Counted from the first letter of the stretch, positions 47,513 to 60,515 are shown. The stretch: DNA of 64,000 nt from Datisca glomerata (GCA_003255025.1 QANY01002203.1:875316-939315); one strand, 5' to 3'. A program made the numbers and translations. Notes: a model not told the origin generated them from the sequence alone.

Positions 47513-48057
47513 TAGGAGTGTGCAGAATTTTTACGAACCGAGCCGAACCAAATCGGTTCGGTCGGTTCTTTTTCTATGTTAATTGTAATCGGTTCAGTTA
47601 ATTTAAGTAACCGAACTTTCAGTTTGATTATATTTTACAATAAACATGTAATTTGTTTGAACTGATTACAACTATTTTTTAATATACATATATAAATTAG
47701 ACATAAATTATTAAAAACTTAATAAATTAGACACAAATTAGACATATATTATTAAAAATTAGACATAATTATTAATAAGACACACACACACACACACACA
47801 TATATATATTTATTTATTAATTGTGTTTAGTGTTGATATCTTCAATTTTATGATTTTTGCTATTTTTCTAAATTTTTTATAATTGTAGCCGAACCGGTTA
47901 CAAGTAATCGAACCGAACCGATTACTATGGTTTCATTCAATTCGGCTCTTTTGGTTACACCGATTCAGTTCGGTTCGGTATTTTAGGTGACTAGAAAATT
48001 CTGTTCGATTATAAAGATATCTTACTAACCGACCGAATCGAACCGTGCACACCCCTA
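47513..48057. mobile_element. Non-autonomous hAT-like element with GAACCG-rich ends
   Basis: The left end TAGGAGTGTGCA and right end TGCACACCCCTA are inverted repeats with one mismatch. Both ends carry many CGAACCG/CGGTTCG motifs (47535-47600 and 47885-48045) around an AT-rich core. The core includes a (CA)n(TA)n microsatellite at 47780-47808. This GGGGTGTGCA-CGGTTCGG pattern is common in plant non-autonomous hAT elements. No convincing 8-bp target duplication was seen. Confidence 0.7.
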
Positions 48058-48660
48058 ATATACATGTTTTAAATAATTCATATACATTTATAATTGATTT
48101 GATGAGTTGGTTGCGTTCAACTAAAACTTTACTAATATTTTATATAAAATTATCTGACGTTAAAGAATTATAGCAAACTTAATATTTTATCAAAGTAATA
48201 TGTATTATTTTTTCTTAAATTATTCAACGGAATCATTGAAATAACACTATATGCTTTTTGTGATAAATTTACACGATAGATCATTCATTAATCATTATAT
48301 AAAGACTAAAAATATATAATATTTATGTTAATTAATTATTGAATGAATCATATATTTGTTAGTAAATTAATTTATCATTTTAAGATTTATATAAATTATA
48401 ATTATGATTTTTTTAACTTTATAAATAAATGTAGTTTATTCCAATTTTATATTTATTTAGGCAAATAATATGTGATAATCAATTAAATTATTAAAAAATA
48501 TTCATTTCACGTGAGGTGCACTTGTGACTTAGTTAATAATAAGAAAACATAATGATTAAGAAAATATGTTTAATGATGTATAGTTGCCGTGCCTATACAC
48601 ACGTAGAACCCTTTTTTGTCAACAAATTTTCATTAATAAAAATCAATGATGACAACTCGA
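48058..48660. other. Intergenic, very AT-rich
   Basis: No gene or repeat structure that could be assigned. Confidence 0.4.
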
Positions 48661-48666
48661 CAACTC

Positions 48667-49075
48667 TCATTTCAGAAATAGTATGATAACAATTTTCTGA
48701 CTTAAGCTACCTTCTTCTGTAGCACAGTGATGAGCTAGTACATTTTTTTTGCTATGGCAGAACCAAAAATCAACGGAAGAAAAGTTACAGGAAAGTACCA
48801 AAATATCCTCAATTAAGAGACCGATATCGGGAGCGAGCAATGAGCACATATTTATTTGAACAGATCGAGAAAATCAGAACTCTCGATCCGGATTAAAGAC
48901 CCTGCAGGTTTTCGTTGCCCAAAGAATGCCACAAGTTTCTCTCCTGTTCAACAAAGGCTGCATCATTGAAGGGTTTGAATCCCATAGCAAGAAGCTTGCC
49001 ACTTGGATCCCACAGCGACCACCCAAGATCACCACGTTCTCCATCAAGACTCCTAGCAGCATCCGAAAACAACAC
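48667..49075 (-). pseudogene. RNase H-like (RVT_3) fragment from a LINE-type element
   Basis: Minus-strand 49075-48893 reads GW-LWDPSGKLLAMGF ... AAFVEQERNLWHSL, and 48849-48667 reads IGLLIEDILVL ... VDFWFCHSKKNVLAHHCA. These are the first and last blocks of the RVT_3 RNase H-like domain (GVVIRD--GKLLAA ... I-DI-LL---V-F-FV-R--N-VAH-LA). A stop near 48893 splits them and the middle carboxylate block (SDC) is not readable. It may be a dead LINE tail or a retired domesticated copy. Confidence 0.6.
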
Positions 49076-49199
49076 TTAACAATTATAAAAAAATTTCGCT
49101 TCATGCACATGCATATAAAAAAACTTGTTTATTATATGTTTGTGGTAATTTTGGTGTAAACTAATTTACATTGCATGTTTAAATTAGTTTGATTGAAAA

Positions 49200-50760
49200 T
49201 TTTACATTATTGTCCATGTATGATCTTTGAACAGTTTGGTTTTAGTCACATTTACTATCATGTTACTAAATAATGACTCTTAAATCTTTATGTGCATATT
49301 TTAAGCGTTTAGTAAGATGGATGTTCAACGCATATAACCAAGAAAATTTCTATGTTGAAGTGTATCAAATTTTTTAAAATCACACACCTTTGGGGAATGA
49401 ATGGAAAGATTGTGAAAACAACTTATGATCTTTCATTGATCATTTGAATTGGACAACTTGCTATTGTATACACCAATCGTAGTTTGTGGAATGTTATTTG
49501 TCATGTTTAGGAATGATTTTGATCAAAATTGGAAGAATTATTTGAGCTTTGTGTAAAGTGAGTTATTTCTATTGAAAAAAAAAAGAAAAAGAAAGAAAGA
49601 AAGAAAAAATAGAAAAAAAAAGAAAATTCATATCAAGAAAGTCTTCCGTCATTCTAAGAAGACAACGCTCCTATTGATCATTTGATTTTCTGGCTCTATT
49701 ATCCTTTGTTTACTTCAAAATTGGCCATTTGAAATTCTGATGCATGACTATATTTTTCATAAACACAACAAATATAGCTAAAATTCCTATCTTGGATCAA
49801 TGTGCGTTTATTTGTTTGTCTTAAATATTGCCTATCCTAATTGAGTGTTTTCTTTTCTTTCCAACTCCACGAGTGAATATCCTTAACTAAAATTAAAAAT
49901 TGAAATATTTACCCATGAGGATATGGAGTTAAGGCTTTTACATGTTTTATTTTCAAGGTTATATGTATTGTGGTTTATAGTAAGAGGATTTTGGCTTAAT
50001 GCACATACATAATTTTGAAAGTTATGATTAAAATAATCTAGATAGAGGTTGTGATCGTTTAGTAACTATTTGTTTGAAATGATTTAGATAACAGTTGTAA
50101 TCTTCTTAATTTCTTCTTTTAAACTGATTTTACATAATTTGTTTCTAGTTTACAATTGAATCGCTAAGGACTAGCAATAAGCCAGCTAGGGTTGTGGTAA
50201 GTGTTTGAAAATGCACTTAAATTGTTTACAATTGTTAAATAAATTAGGTCTTAATTAAATATTTTCATGTTATTAATATAAAAATATTGTGATTTGAAAA
50301 TATTTAGTCTTAATTTAATTTAAATTATTTTTCAGGAAAATAAGCACTTGGGCTAAGATTACAAAGAAAAGAGAGAATTTCATAAGATAAACTCAAAATA
50401 AGGAGCCTAACTCAAGAGTCCAAATTAAAGCCCCGCCCCAAGCCGAACCGAGCCGTCAGCTCCACTCTTTGTCACATGTCGCGCTCTACACCATCCAGAC
50501 AAGCCGAACCACGCCCAGCCAAGTCAAGTTCCACTTTCTCTACCAAAGGATCTCACTTACTTTATTGTTGGCCAATCAGCGTCCGCCACAACAGCAGGCC
50601 ATTACTTTTTTGTCTCCCTGGCTTGAGGTTCGATCCATCCGAAACTCTCTCTCTCTCCACTTGCGTCCCTCTTCAACTCCAAAGCTCCTACACGTGTGAA
50701 TTAAATGACGACACGTGGCTTCCTTTTTGGTTTCCTTTGATCAATATGTTATGGTTCGTT
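49200..50760 (+). repeat. 3' part of an LTR retrotransposon with LTR start
   Basis: TAAGGACTAGCAATAAG (50165-50181) followed by GTGGTAAGTGTTTGAAAATGCAC (50194-50216) copies the layout seen at plant Athila-type 3' ends (GAGGACTAGCAA purine region, then LTR start TGATAAGTG). Preceding sequence (49200-50160) is long non-coding DNA of the same character as 26400-27600. The LTR would run to about 50760; the right border is not fixed. Confidence 0.4.
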
Positions 50761-50897
50761 TGATTGAGTATTTAGTGTGTAACTCTCCAATTTAAGCCAT
50801 TTTAATTGTATTTATTTCATATTAACATTTTTTTCTTTTTTTTCTTTTTCTTTTATTTTTTTATTTAATTGCTGAATATTTTAACAGCCTAAAAACT

Positions 50898-51745
50898 CAG
50901 GGTTGTTAAAGGGTCGGGCCAGGCTATCCCGATCCAAAAATTGTTGACCCTGACCCTAGCCCAAACCCTATTCAGCTGGCCATTGACCAATCAACGGGCC
51001 GGGTCGGGCTGGCCCAGCCTGAATTATAGAGGTCCAAGCGTGGACCATGGGCTCAAGCTTACGAAGCTTTTAAATTAGTCTTTATTTTAAATTGTGTTCA
51101 TCAAATATATTATTTTCCTCAATTGATACTATTAGATGCCTTTATAGTGATTAAATGCTATAATTTAGAAACTAATAAGCAACACAACATTGTTAAAAAT
51201 TACTATCAAAATTATAAACTACCTAATATGTAACCTAATATAATTCCTCAAACATTAAAGCTTGAAATGTTTGAGTAGAGGATTTGAAACTTAGTAGCTC
51301 ACAAAGATAAGAAATTAAGCACTTTAAAAATTTGAGGCTTGAAAACGTGTAAATTTAGAGCTTGGTTCCTAGCAATAAAACAAGAGTTTGGAAAATCGAA
51401 AGTTAGAGGCTATAGAAGGTGTAAATTTGATGAAAAAAAGTTATATATTGAAGAGATGAGTGAATAATAAAAGAGGGAGGAAAATAACAATCATCAATTA
51501 GGGCATAATTTGTGATCGAATGAGAATGGAAACCGGTCTGGAAAATCCGGCCCAATGGGACAGTCCAATCGAGCTAATTTAACTCGGTCAGCGGACTGCC
51601 CTAGAGGCTAATTGTCAGCCCAAGCCTCGCCCTAATATTCTAGGGCCGGGCCATAGAAATTTGATAGCCAGCTCAAGCCATGCTAAAGTCCGATGGCTCG
51701 GGCTAGTCCAATCAGGCTATTGGGTTCTGAGCTTTTTGATGAGAC
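50898..51745 (+). mobile_element. Non-autonomous repeat, copy 2 (GGCCCG-rich ends)
   Basis: Begins CAGGGTTGTTAAAGGGTCGGGCC and ends near GCTCAGAACCC (minus sense) and CATCAAAAAG. It is the inverted counterpart of 38993-39865. The GC-rich ends (GGGCCGGGTCGGG, GGGCCGGGCC) enclose an AT-rich middle; no coding capacity. Confidence 0.65.
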
Positions 51746-52720
51746 TTACTAAAAATACTATAAAATGGGGTTTCTGTCTTATGTTATGAATAAATTTTTT
51801 TCCTTAATAAAATTATAGTGAAATTTAATCTTTCTCCTTCTTTGTCTTCTTCTTATTTTTCTCATGCTTTCTTTTTAGAATTTGTGAGAAATGTTTAACA
51901 AGATAGACTAAATTTCTTTGTTAAGACTAGAGATGAAATTATATGTGTAGTTTTTTATTTGGATTTTGATTCTTTTATGTTCTTTAAAGTTTATAAATTT
52001 GAGTAGATGATCTTTCTCCTATATTTTTCTTCAAATTATTTGTTAATAAAATTGTGTTGTCAATTTTCATATAAATTTAATCAAGCTCTTTTTATGTGAA
52101 ATTTTACATGATATAATTATATTGATAAAATTGTGTTTATTTTATAAATAGTCTTTTATTACAATATTGCCCGTGTTATATTATCATTTTTGGATTTCTT
52201 ATAAGATGATCTTATTTACAAAAGCGTTAAATGTAAGAAATTGATTTACTTAAATATAATATTTTTCCTATATGTTCTTCAACTCATTATTTTCTAATTG
52301 ATTAATTGGATGTGAAATTTTTAATTGAGTAATTTTGTGAATCAAAATCTAAATAGGTACTCAAAACATATAATGGATTCTTGTTACTTAACACATTTTA
52401 TTACTGACTTTTTGTTATATCAAATTTTATTAATTTATGTTATCTCCTAAAAATCATTTTCAATCACAAAATGTTATTTTATTTCTGTTTTAGTCACTGT
52501 TTATCTCTAAAATCAATTGTATACTAACTTTACTTGCTTGTTTCTTTAGTCACCTCCTTATAGTTACGACCGCTCAATCTAAATTCTATATCACTTTGTT
52601 TCGACAAGTTTGGGCCTATATTGTCTCCACAAGTTTGGGTGTAATCACTTTGTTTCGACATCGATCGCTTTGTTTTTTAGTCTCCTCGTAAACTCCTCTC
52701 CTCTCATCCATCTTTTTAAA

Positions 52721-52840
52721 TCGCGTCCGGTACGTGGTACCGATATCGTTATGATCCGCTATGACGAATCTAATGAAAGTCACTGGCGTCGCAGTCGTTA
52801 ACATGATGAAACGGCCGCGTCAGACCGCTACCGGACGCGA
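52721..52840. repeat. 12-bp perfect GC-rich inverted repeat
   Basis: TCGCGTCCGGTA (52721-52732) is matched by TACCGGACGCGA (52829-52840). The 96 bases between are unusually GC-rich for the region and contain CGATATCG (52740-52747). Confidence 0.75.
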
Positions 52841-52984
52841 CGGGCCATTACAGTTTCTTAAAGCAAAAGAAAAAAATTAGAAGATGAAAGTTACATGTTG
52901 AAGTCAATCTGCACTGCCATGGTTGAATGTGGAAGAAGACTAAAGAGAGAGTGGCGTTGAAATGGTTGAAGGAGTAAGAATATT

Positions 52985-53008
52985 AGAGAGAGAGAGAGAG
53001 AGAGAGAG
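52985..53008. repeat. (GA)n microsatellite
   Basis: Twelve GA units, followed by further GA-rich sequence to about 53025. Confidence 0.95.
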
Positions 53009-54519
53009 GAGAAGAGAGAGAAAGATAGGGTTTTGTCTGTGTTTGGAGTGAGACTGAGAGAGCGGCGTCTAATATTAGGGATTTCGATATTGTGAAGAAG
53101 AAAGAGAGGAGTGGTTGAGATTGAGGGAATCCAACGGTTAAGATTAGTTTTCTTTAGATTTTATTTGTTTTCTTAAGTTTTATTATGTGAGTTTTGTTTA
53201 ATTGGGTTGGTTTCACTTAGGTTTTTTTATGATTTTTTATCGAGTAATAAGTAATGATCACGGATATTCAAGCTGAAAAAATATCATAAATATAAAAAAA
53301 TATAAAAAATAATCACTGCATACGCTCTAAAATAAAAAAATATCATGCGGCTAAAAAGAATTTCGGCACCAATCTGTAGAAAATTACTCCAACCGTCAAT
53401 TATTTATATAATATATCGTATATAAAAAATATATTACATATATATTTATATCTACAATATATATTTATATATATTTTTTGAAAATTGACTTCATTTCGCT
53501 GGATGCGGGAATCTCAGTTTTTACATCAAAAATTTGTTTTTTTTTATTTGGAATGGTTATTTTTTTATTTTTCTTTTAACACTGATTTTTTTTGAAAAAT
53601 TGATTCTTAACATGGCATAATCTTGATATTCTCTCTTTTTATCTTAAATATTGTAGCCCAATTATTTTATTTTTTTTGTTTGTTTTACTTGTGGTTTTGT
53701 TTGTTAAATTAGTTTTAAATTAATATAAACAATTAAATATAAAAATGAGAATAAATATATTAAACTAGATGGATGGTATTTTATTAAACTAGTATTTAGT
53801 TCAAATAAAAGAAAAATTGAAAAAAATAACCTTAAATCTTGATAGTATTTATTAAGAAATTGATAAATTGCTAATGTGACTTTATAAATGAACAACTAAT
53901 AGTTTTCTTTGAATTGTTAGATCTCGAAAAAAATACATATCCACGACAAGTTAAATAATCTCGGTTAGTCCGCGACCGCGACTTAAAATCATGATTTATC
54001 CATATGATTGATTAGCAGTTGATGCAGTGGGAACAATGAAAACCATGGCCGCAGTATTTAACCTAGTGCTCTTGCTACTTTAATGTATGCGATTGTAGCA
54101 GTCAAGAGCACTATGTTCATCTTGCAATATATAACGGGCAGGTCCGGCCGGTGGCCCACATGCCATATCTAGCTATAGGTAGAGGAGATCATAAACTTAG
54201 AAAAGCATGAGATTAATAAGAAAAGGAGAATCCATTTTTCTTAAAGATAACAATCCCAAAGACTTGTGCTTGGAATCCGCATTTTAACTTAAAATTACAA
54301 CAAAAAAATGAAGATCTAGAAGTAAAGTAACAAAGATCTAATCCCCATTCAAGTAAACTTATTTTGTAGAAAAAGGATGAGCATATCCTTAGCTCATCTC
54401 CTCTCCAACACAAACCCTCACCACCCAATACACAAAAGTAATCAGCAATCCAAAAGCAAAGGCAAAGGCAAAGTAGAAAGGAACTAAATCAAGCAAATCT
54501 AAAATAAATAAACTTCTAC

Positions 54520-57500
54520 TCAACCTTTGATCCCCATTTTCCATGAAATTGCAAAGTTTTTACCTACTGGCAGTGATAATCCTTTGACTTCCACCATTAC
54601 ACTATGTATCTCCTCGCTAACTTCTTCCACCTCTACTAGAACCTTCTGACCCACTGCTCTAAACTCTATGTTTGAATCTTCTGTAATTGGCTTTCCATTA
54701 ATCTCGAGTGTATTTGATGCCTTTCCATCTCCACCCAATCCTAGTACTGTTACTTTCTCAATGATCCAACCTTTTTCCAAAGCAAACTTGCTCTCCTGCA
54801 CTTCTGACCATAATTTCACACTCCCCTGACTTAAATTCGCATAAAACTCGATATACGTTGAGTACCCATTCCCGAGCTTCATCTCGGGAAGCTCATCATC
54901 ATCAAGGAACAAATTACCTTTGGCCTGTCCATCAGTTGCCCCTGAAGGGAAAGTCACAACAAGGCTAAAGGGAGTTGTTCTGGCTTCTTTTGAAAGCATT
55001 CCACCTTGCTGCATTGGTAGAATTGTATTTTGGTATAAATGCACGTTCACTACGTGCAAAGGTGCATCGAGGGTACGGTGTTTCCCTTCTTTTGATACTA
55101 TCATCTGTGTCATATCAAATATGTCATACCAAGTACCAGGTGGAAATAGCGCTTTAACTTCTGATTTCCCCTTCTCAAGCACAGGAGATACCATAAGACT
55201 ACTCCCTATCAAGAATTGGGTGCTCAAGCCATAACAATCTGTATAATTCGGGAACGAGAAGAAAAGAGGCCTCGCGATCGGAGCTCCACTGACATGAGAT
55301 TCATAGCTCAATGTGTAGAGATAAGGTAAGAGCTTATACCTCAAACCGAGAGCATTTCGAGCACTCTTAGCTACCGATTCCCATTGATAAAGCTCCTGTC
55401 TTGGAGAATAGAAGTTGGCATGATCTCTTGAGAAAGGGTAGAAGGCGCCTACTTCAATCCAACGGTTGCAGAGTTCTTCAGTTGGCTGTGGATAGAATCC
55501 ACATATATCTGCACCAACCATTGGGACACCAAAAATACCAAAGTTAAGCATAGTAGAAATTGAGTACCTCAAATCCTCCCATGTCCCTTTGTTATCACCA
55601 GTCCAATGAGCAGCATATTTACCCGAACCAACATACGTGGAACGAGATAGTATAAACGGACGTTTCCCCTCTAGACCTTGAAGTGCCTTATGAGTGGCAA
55701 TCGATTGAGAAAAGCCGTAGATGCTATGAGCATCGTATTCCAAAACGCCATTGTAGTGAACTGCACTCGTGGCTATCGTTTTATAGCCTACTGGTGCTTG
55801 TATCCCTGATGCATTTATCTTGTAAGGAGGATCATCCCATCTCGTGTTTGTAATATTCTTGCAGTCCAAGCAACAAATCCAACCAGGTCCAGTTCCAGTA
55901 GGACATTGTTTGCCTGCTGGGATTTTGCACTTTCCAGAACAAAAGTTTGAGGCTTCATTCATATCAATCCACAAGCCATCAACAGGAACAAGTTGATGAA
56001 AGCGGCTTATCTCATCGCCCCACCATGAAACAGTGGCCGGATTAAGAAAGTCGGGGAAGTTAACGGCTCCAGGCCAAACTTGAGCCAAGTAGGGTTCACC
56101 CTCATACTTGACAAACACATCTTTGGATATGCCTCTTTGGTAAACACCATAACTTGAATTAACAGCTATACCGGGGTCAATAAGGACAATGTACTTCATG
56201 CCAATACTGTGTATTTTTTCAAGGAAAGCCGAAAGCTTTGGATGTGGGTAGCTCACTGGGTTTAGAGTGAAATCCTTGTGTCCATCCATATGATCATCAT
56301 CATTCCAAATCACATCAAGAGGGATTTGGGCTTTTTTGTAATTCTCGACCACGTCTTCTACGACGGATAAATTGTGGTATCCCCATCTGCATTGATGAAA
56401 TCCTGCAACACCATGTATAAGAGAGAATTAAAATTAAAATTTTTTTTATGAAAAGTTCAGATTGTTTGAATAGCAATTTAAGGTGTTTAATTGCAGATCA
56501 AATGTGATAAAACTAGTTTGAAAGTTTTAAATTTGAAGTACTATTACGTTTTTCTCAAGAAGATCAAGGAGACTGACATGTCAGTGGATATGAATTCTGT
56601 AAATAACTGTAAAGTAATTGTAATTCAAACCTGAAAAGAAAATCAACAAAATAAAACCTGCTTATGTGTGTACTTAGGGTGAGTTTGAGTGTGCATTTTT
56701 TTAATCAAAACTACTTTAAATCACATTTATATGATAAATATTGTTTGAAACACCTTTTGCTATGTTGAAATACTTTCAAGATAAACACATTGAAATGTTT
56801 CTTAAAATGTTTTCAAAAATAAATAAATATGCTCTAAAATGTATTCAAGAGCTTCATATGAAAATGAATGTCGAATAATTATTAACTAAGATAGTCTTTT
56901 TTCAATGTATAAAAGAACTTCTAACAATCTGAAACAAACCCTTAAGTCAAGAACTTGGTCCTAAGAGAGTTTCAAGTGCTGAGCATTGAAAATTCACTAC
57001 TTCACGCGATTTAGCGTCACATCTATTTTGTTTTTTCAAAGTTTAATGAGTCAATTCACTCCCATTAAAATGGTATGAAATGCTTTATTAGACACATAAC
57101 AAATTATTATGAAGAGTAATGAATATTCAGGAGTTATATGTTATTATCAGAAACATCGAAAGTCTACATCTACATGTACATTTCCCAAAAATAATTGGGT
57201 TGGAAAGAACACCATAGTATCTAAGAAGAAAGTTCAGCGCAGACTTCAATATGTCATACAATATAACAGCAACCCCATGTGCATATACTTGCTTTCTGAC
57301 AACATAATTTATTTGAACTGAATAAAGAACACCCATGCAACATGCTTTTCAGACTTAGAAATTCTCCTTCCCAAGGAAAAAAAGGTTTCTAATACTTCCA
57401 AACTCTAAATTCCTCCACTTAATCTAATAACAAACAACAAAGATTTTCATTCTCAGACATAACACAGCTTCTCTAAAAGATTACTATAATATATTTCTTC

Positions 57501-59958
57501 AAAGCATTAAGAAAGAGAATAAGGAGGTAAACTATCAAGAAACAGTTTTGAAATTGGGACCCCAGCTTCAAGAAGCAGGAAGCTCAAACAAAATTCTAGA
57601 GATTTGATTAAGAAATTATTGAAAAAACAAAATTTACGGTCTATTATAGGCCGTCTATATTAGACAAACATGATTATTACATGTAACTTGTAAGTGGGTC
57701 CAAATCCTTATTATTGACATAAATAACTTTGATTAAAGGAGACAACACTAACACGGTTACCAACAAAGGTCAGTCTCACCGTAAAAAAGAAGCAATGGTG
57801 AGACAGAGAAAGACTAAGAAGGGTGGTCCAGATGCTCAAATGCTGACATGAATGTCCTACATATTTGGCAATCAATAGGGGCCCACCCAAGAAAGCATCA
57901 CAAGCATTGTGATAAAATATTAGACGTGGATCATTAATTTCCACCACATAAGAGGAAACTGATATATTTTTAAGGACAGATACGATGCGCAGCGATCAAG
58001 TAGATATATAGAGCTTTTAGGGGTCCACAAGCTTTGTTAATGAACAGTTGATAATGTGAAGAAAAAAAAAAGGGTCAAGGTTTTTGGCTGGCATAGAAAA
58101 GCAGAACAGAAACAGTAGCCCAAAATTAAAAAAGCATTTAACTTTACGGGTCCATTGTCAGAAAAATCCAAACTTTTCGATGATATTATCCCAAAATACT
58201 CAAAATAAATAAATATGCAAGATAATTTCTAGACCAAAAACTGGTTTCTTGAGAACTGCACAAAGCAAGACTGAGACTAAAATATCTAAAAGTAGGCATC
58301 AGGCTCACGCAACAAAGGCACTAACCACCTTTATATAAATACTCAAAAACAACTCTATCCTCTATGGTGTTACGTGTGTATGGTGCAGGAATTAAGCTCC
58401 TTCATAACATCAGCCATCAGGATTACACTTTAAAGCTTTGGCACATGACATCGCAAGTTTACACGCTCAATAAGTAGCATTAAATTTCAACATCTATTTG
58501 TCTAAACCATGATAAATTTCGACACACGACATAAATATTCGCCAGAAAATTTTCGTGTCAAAGTTTAATACTCACGTAGTAAAATCATATCAACCTATGT
58601 TATAGAATAGGTAATTGTACCAGCAGTTATTTTATTGTGGTTTAAATTAAATTTCAATTAGATTATTAGAAAAACAATGTGTAACACCATAGTGGTATGA
58701 ATTAATATAAATAAATAAATAAAGATGAAAAATTTAATTATGCATGTAAATATGTAATAAAAAACATAAGTCCATTGTATCGGGGGAAATCGCAACTATT
58801 GATGGGCAATAAATAATGACCCTAACCCTACGCCACAGAACAGGCAAGAACGATACAGTACCAATACCAATTAGCCACTCCACAGGATCACAGTTAAATG
58901 CTAAGACAGTAGAAATTAAGAAGAGAGATTTAAATGGTAAAAATTGGAAGAAGATCATACCAAACGCCCAGTAAGGCATTGCAGCGGGTCTGCCAATGAA
59001 AGAAGTATACTGATCAACAACTCCCAGAGGTGTTGGCCCAGCAAAGAAATAGAAATCAAAAACACCCCCAATCACCTTATACGTCAAAGAACTCCCTCTG
59101 TAAAACACATCCATCCCATTGCTATTCAGCAGCAAGACGGCGTGCACATTAGCCTCACCATCCACATTCCGAAGATCCATATACACCGGGTGCGACCCGT
59201 ATAAATCAGTGTTCAGATTAATGGCCGATACATCTGTTGTATACAGTGTGTACGGCTCATTGGGGTTCAATTTAATCCCATTAGGCTGTGTGTTCTCTCC
59301 CAGACCGTATAACGACGCCTCTTTGGGCAGTCGAGTGGAAATCTCAAGGTATTGGTCCTTAAACACCAATTCCCCATATGGGTCTGATTCATCAGAGCTT
59401 GAATTGAAAAGGGTTTGCCCATTTGATTTTCTCTTCACCGCAAAGCTAAATGGGTCGGCGGTGTACCTGAAAATCAGCTCAGAGCCAGAGTACTCTGCTA
59501 CTGTTATGGGATTCTTTCTTGACCCGCCGATTGCTCTCTTCAATGGCGGTGGTCCTTCTCTAGGCAAAAGATTGTACGGTACCTCCCATCTCTGCTTCTC
59601 TGCGTCGGTAATGCGTACTCTCAACCGCTGATCATTTTCATGCCTGTAAAATCAACCAACCGCACCATTAAAGCCATGGAAATAAATCACATTAGAAAAA
59701 TTTGATAATAACCTGAAGTATTTTTACATACTTGACAAAGAGCTGTAAGTAGGGAATATCAGGACCGTAGATATTGTTCTTCTGCTTGACATGGAGAAGA
59801 GCCAAAAGACCCCCATCAGGCGTTTCTTCGACGGAGATAAGACGGTAGCCTTGGCCAATCTTGGAAGGTGGGGAAGATGTGGAGTTTACACCATATATAC
59901 AGAGAAGAAAAACTAGGAGAGGTCGATAAAGAGAAGGAAATGGTGTAAATTTTAGCAT
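54520..59958 (-). CDS. XYL1: GH31 alpha-xylosidase, XYL1-like
   Basis: Three exons on the minus strand, 59958-59732, 59643-58961 and 56402-54520, encode 930 residues. Both introns are GT-AG and junctions restore the frame (AA|G, G|GA). Residues 1 to about 27 form a signal peptide ([14 protein letters not shown]), so the enzyme is secreted to the cell wall. The glycoside hydrolase 31 signature [12 protein letters not shown] places the nucleophile at Asp450; the acid/base is Asp573 in HWTGDN. The Cys-rich insert after the nucleophile ([24 protein letters not shown]) and WDDPPYKIN match Arabidopsis XYL1, which removes non-reducing xylose from xyloglucan oligosaccharides. Plain alpha-glucosidase was considered less likely because of that insert. 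Length is near the 915 residues of XYL1. The second intron is long (2558 bases). It lies downstream of a TATA box and next to ERF118, as in Arabidopsis. Confidence 0.95.
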
Positions 59959-60036
59959 TGTGTTACAGTAAAACGTTGTCTACTGGGAGAGTTTAGTGAG
60001 AGTGAGGCTCTGAGGACTGTTGAAGACGATTGGGTT

Positions 60037-60046
60037 CCTTTTTATA
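60037..60046 (-). promoter_or_regulatory. TATA box of the XYL1-like gene
   Basis: Minus-strand TATAAAAAGG, about 80 bases before the ATG at 59958. This spacing allows a leader of about 50 bases. Confidence 0.7.
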
Positions 60047-60354
60047 CAAAAGGCTGAGTGGGAGAGATTCATAGGATTCGTGTGGGTTCACTGTGGATCA
60101 CTTAGCACGTGATGATCATGGCTTTGTAGGTCATTGGGTCCCACCTTCATATGATATGTTTTTAGCGGTATGCGCACGGTACTTGTAAAAATCATCTAAG
60201 TAAATCAAGTAATTGAAATTATTTACCTTTTGGTCTTGAGTTATTAAATTTACACTATTTTTAAAAAATTAGAATTATATATTCTAGTATCCACACGATT
60301 TAATTAAATATTAATAATTCTATCAAATTCAATTCTCTTGTAGAATCTACAATC

Positions 60355-60512
60355 AAATCATAAATCATCTTCTCTTTTTAACGAAACTTATTTTTCTTCT
60401 TCAATATTGTTTGAAGAATTCAAATAGTTATTTAAATCATAAATCATCTTCTCTTTTCAACGAAACTTATTTTTCTTCTTCAATATTGTTTGAAAGATTC
60501 AAATAGTTATTT
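60355..60512. repeat. Tandem duplication, 79-bp unit
   Basis: AAATCATAAATCATCTTCTC starts at 60355 and again at 60434, with near-identical sequence through CAAATAGTTATTT in each copy. It lies at the edge of the palindrome array. Confidence 0.85.
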
Positions 60513-60515
60513 ATA

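Larger units (their letters stand above)
51746..54519. other. Intergenic between repeat copy 2 and the XYL1-like gene
   Basis: No coding gene recognised. Contents: a GC-rich patch with an inverted repeat (52721-52840), a (GA)n microsatellite (52985-53008), an AT-rich zone (53390-53480) and, at 54180-54519, the probable 3' UTR of XYL1 on the minus strand. Confidence 0.4.

Noticed and set aside
54920..55234. Plus-strand open frames opposite XYL1 exon 3 (also 59119-59631)
   Set aside because: Shadow frames antisense to a conserved GH31 exon; no independent protein features.
58734..58960. Extension of XYL1 exon 2 to the in-frame stop at 58734
   Set aside because: A consensus donor at 58960 and an in-frame exon 3 with the expected [10 protein letters not shown] continuation show that this is intron read-through.
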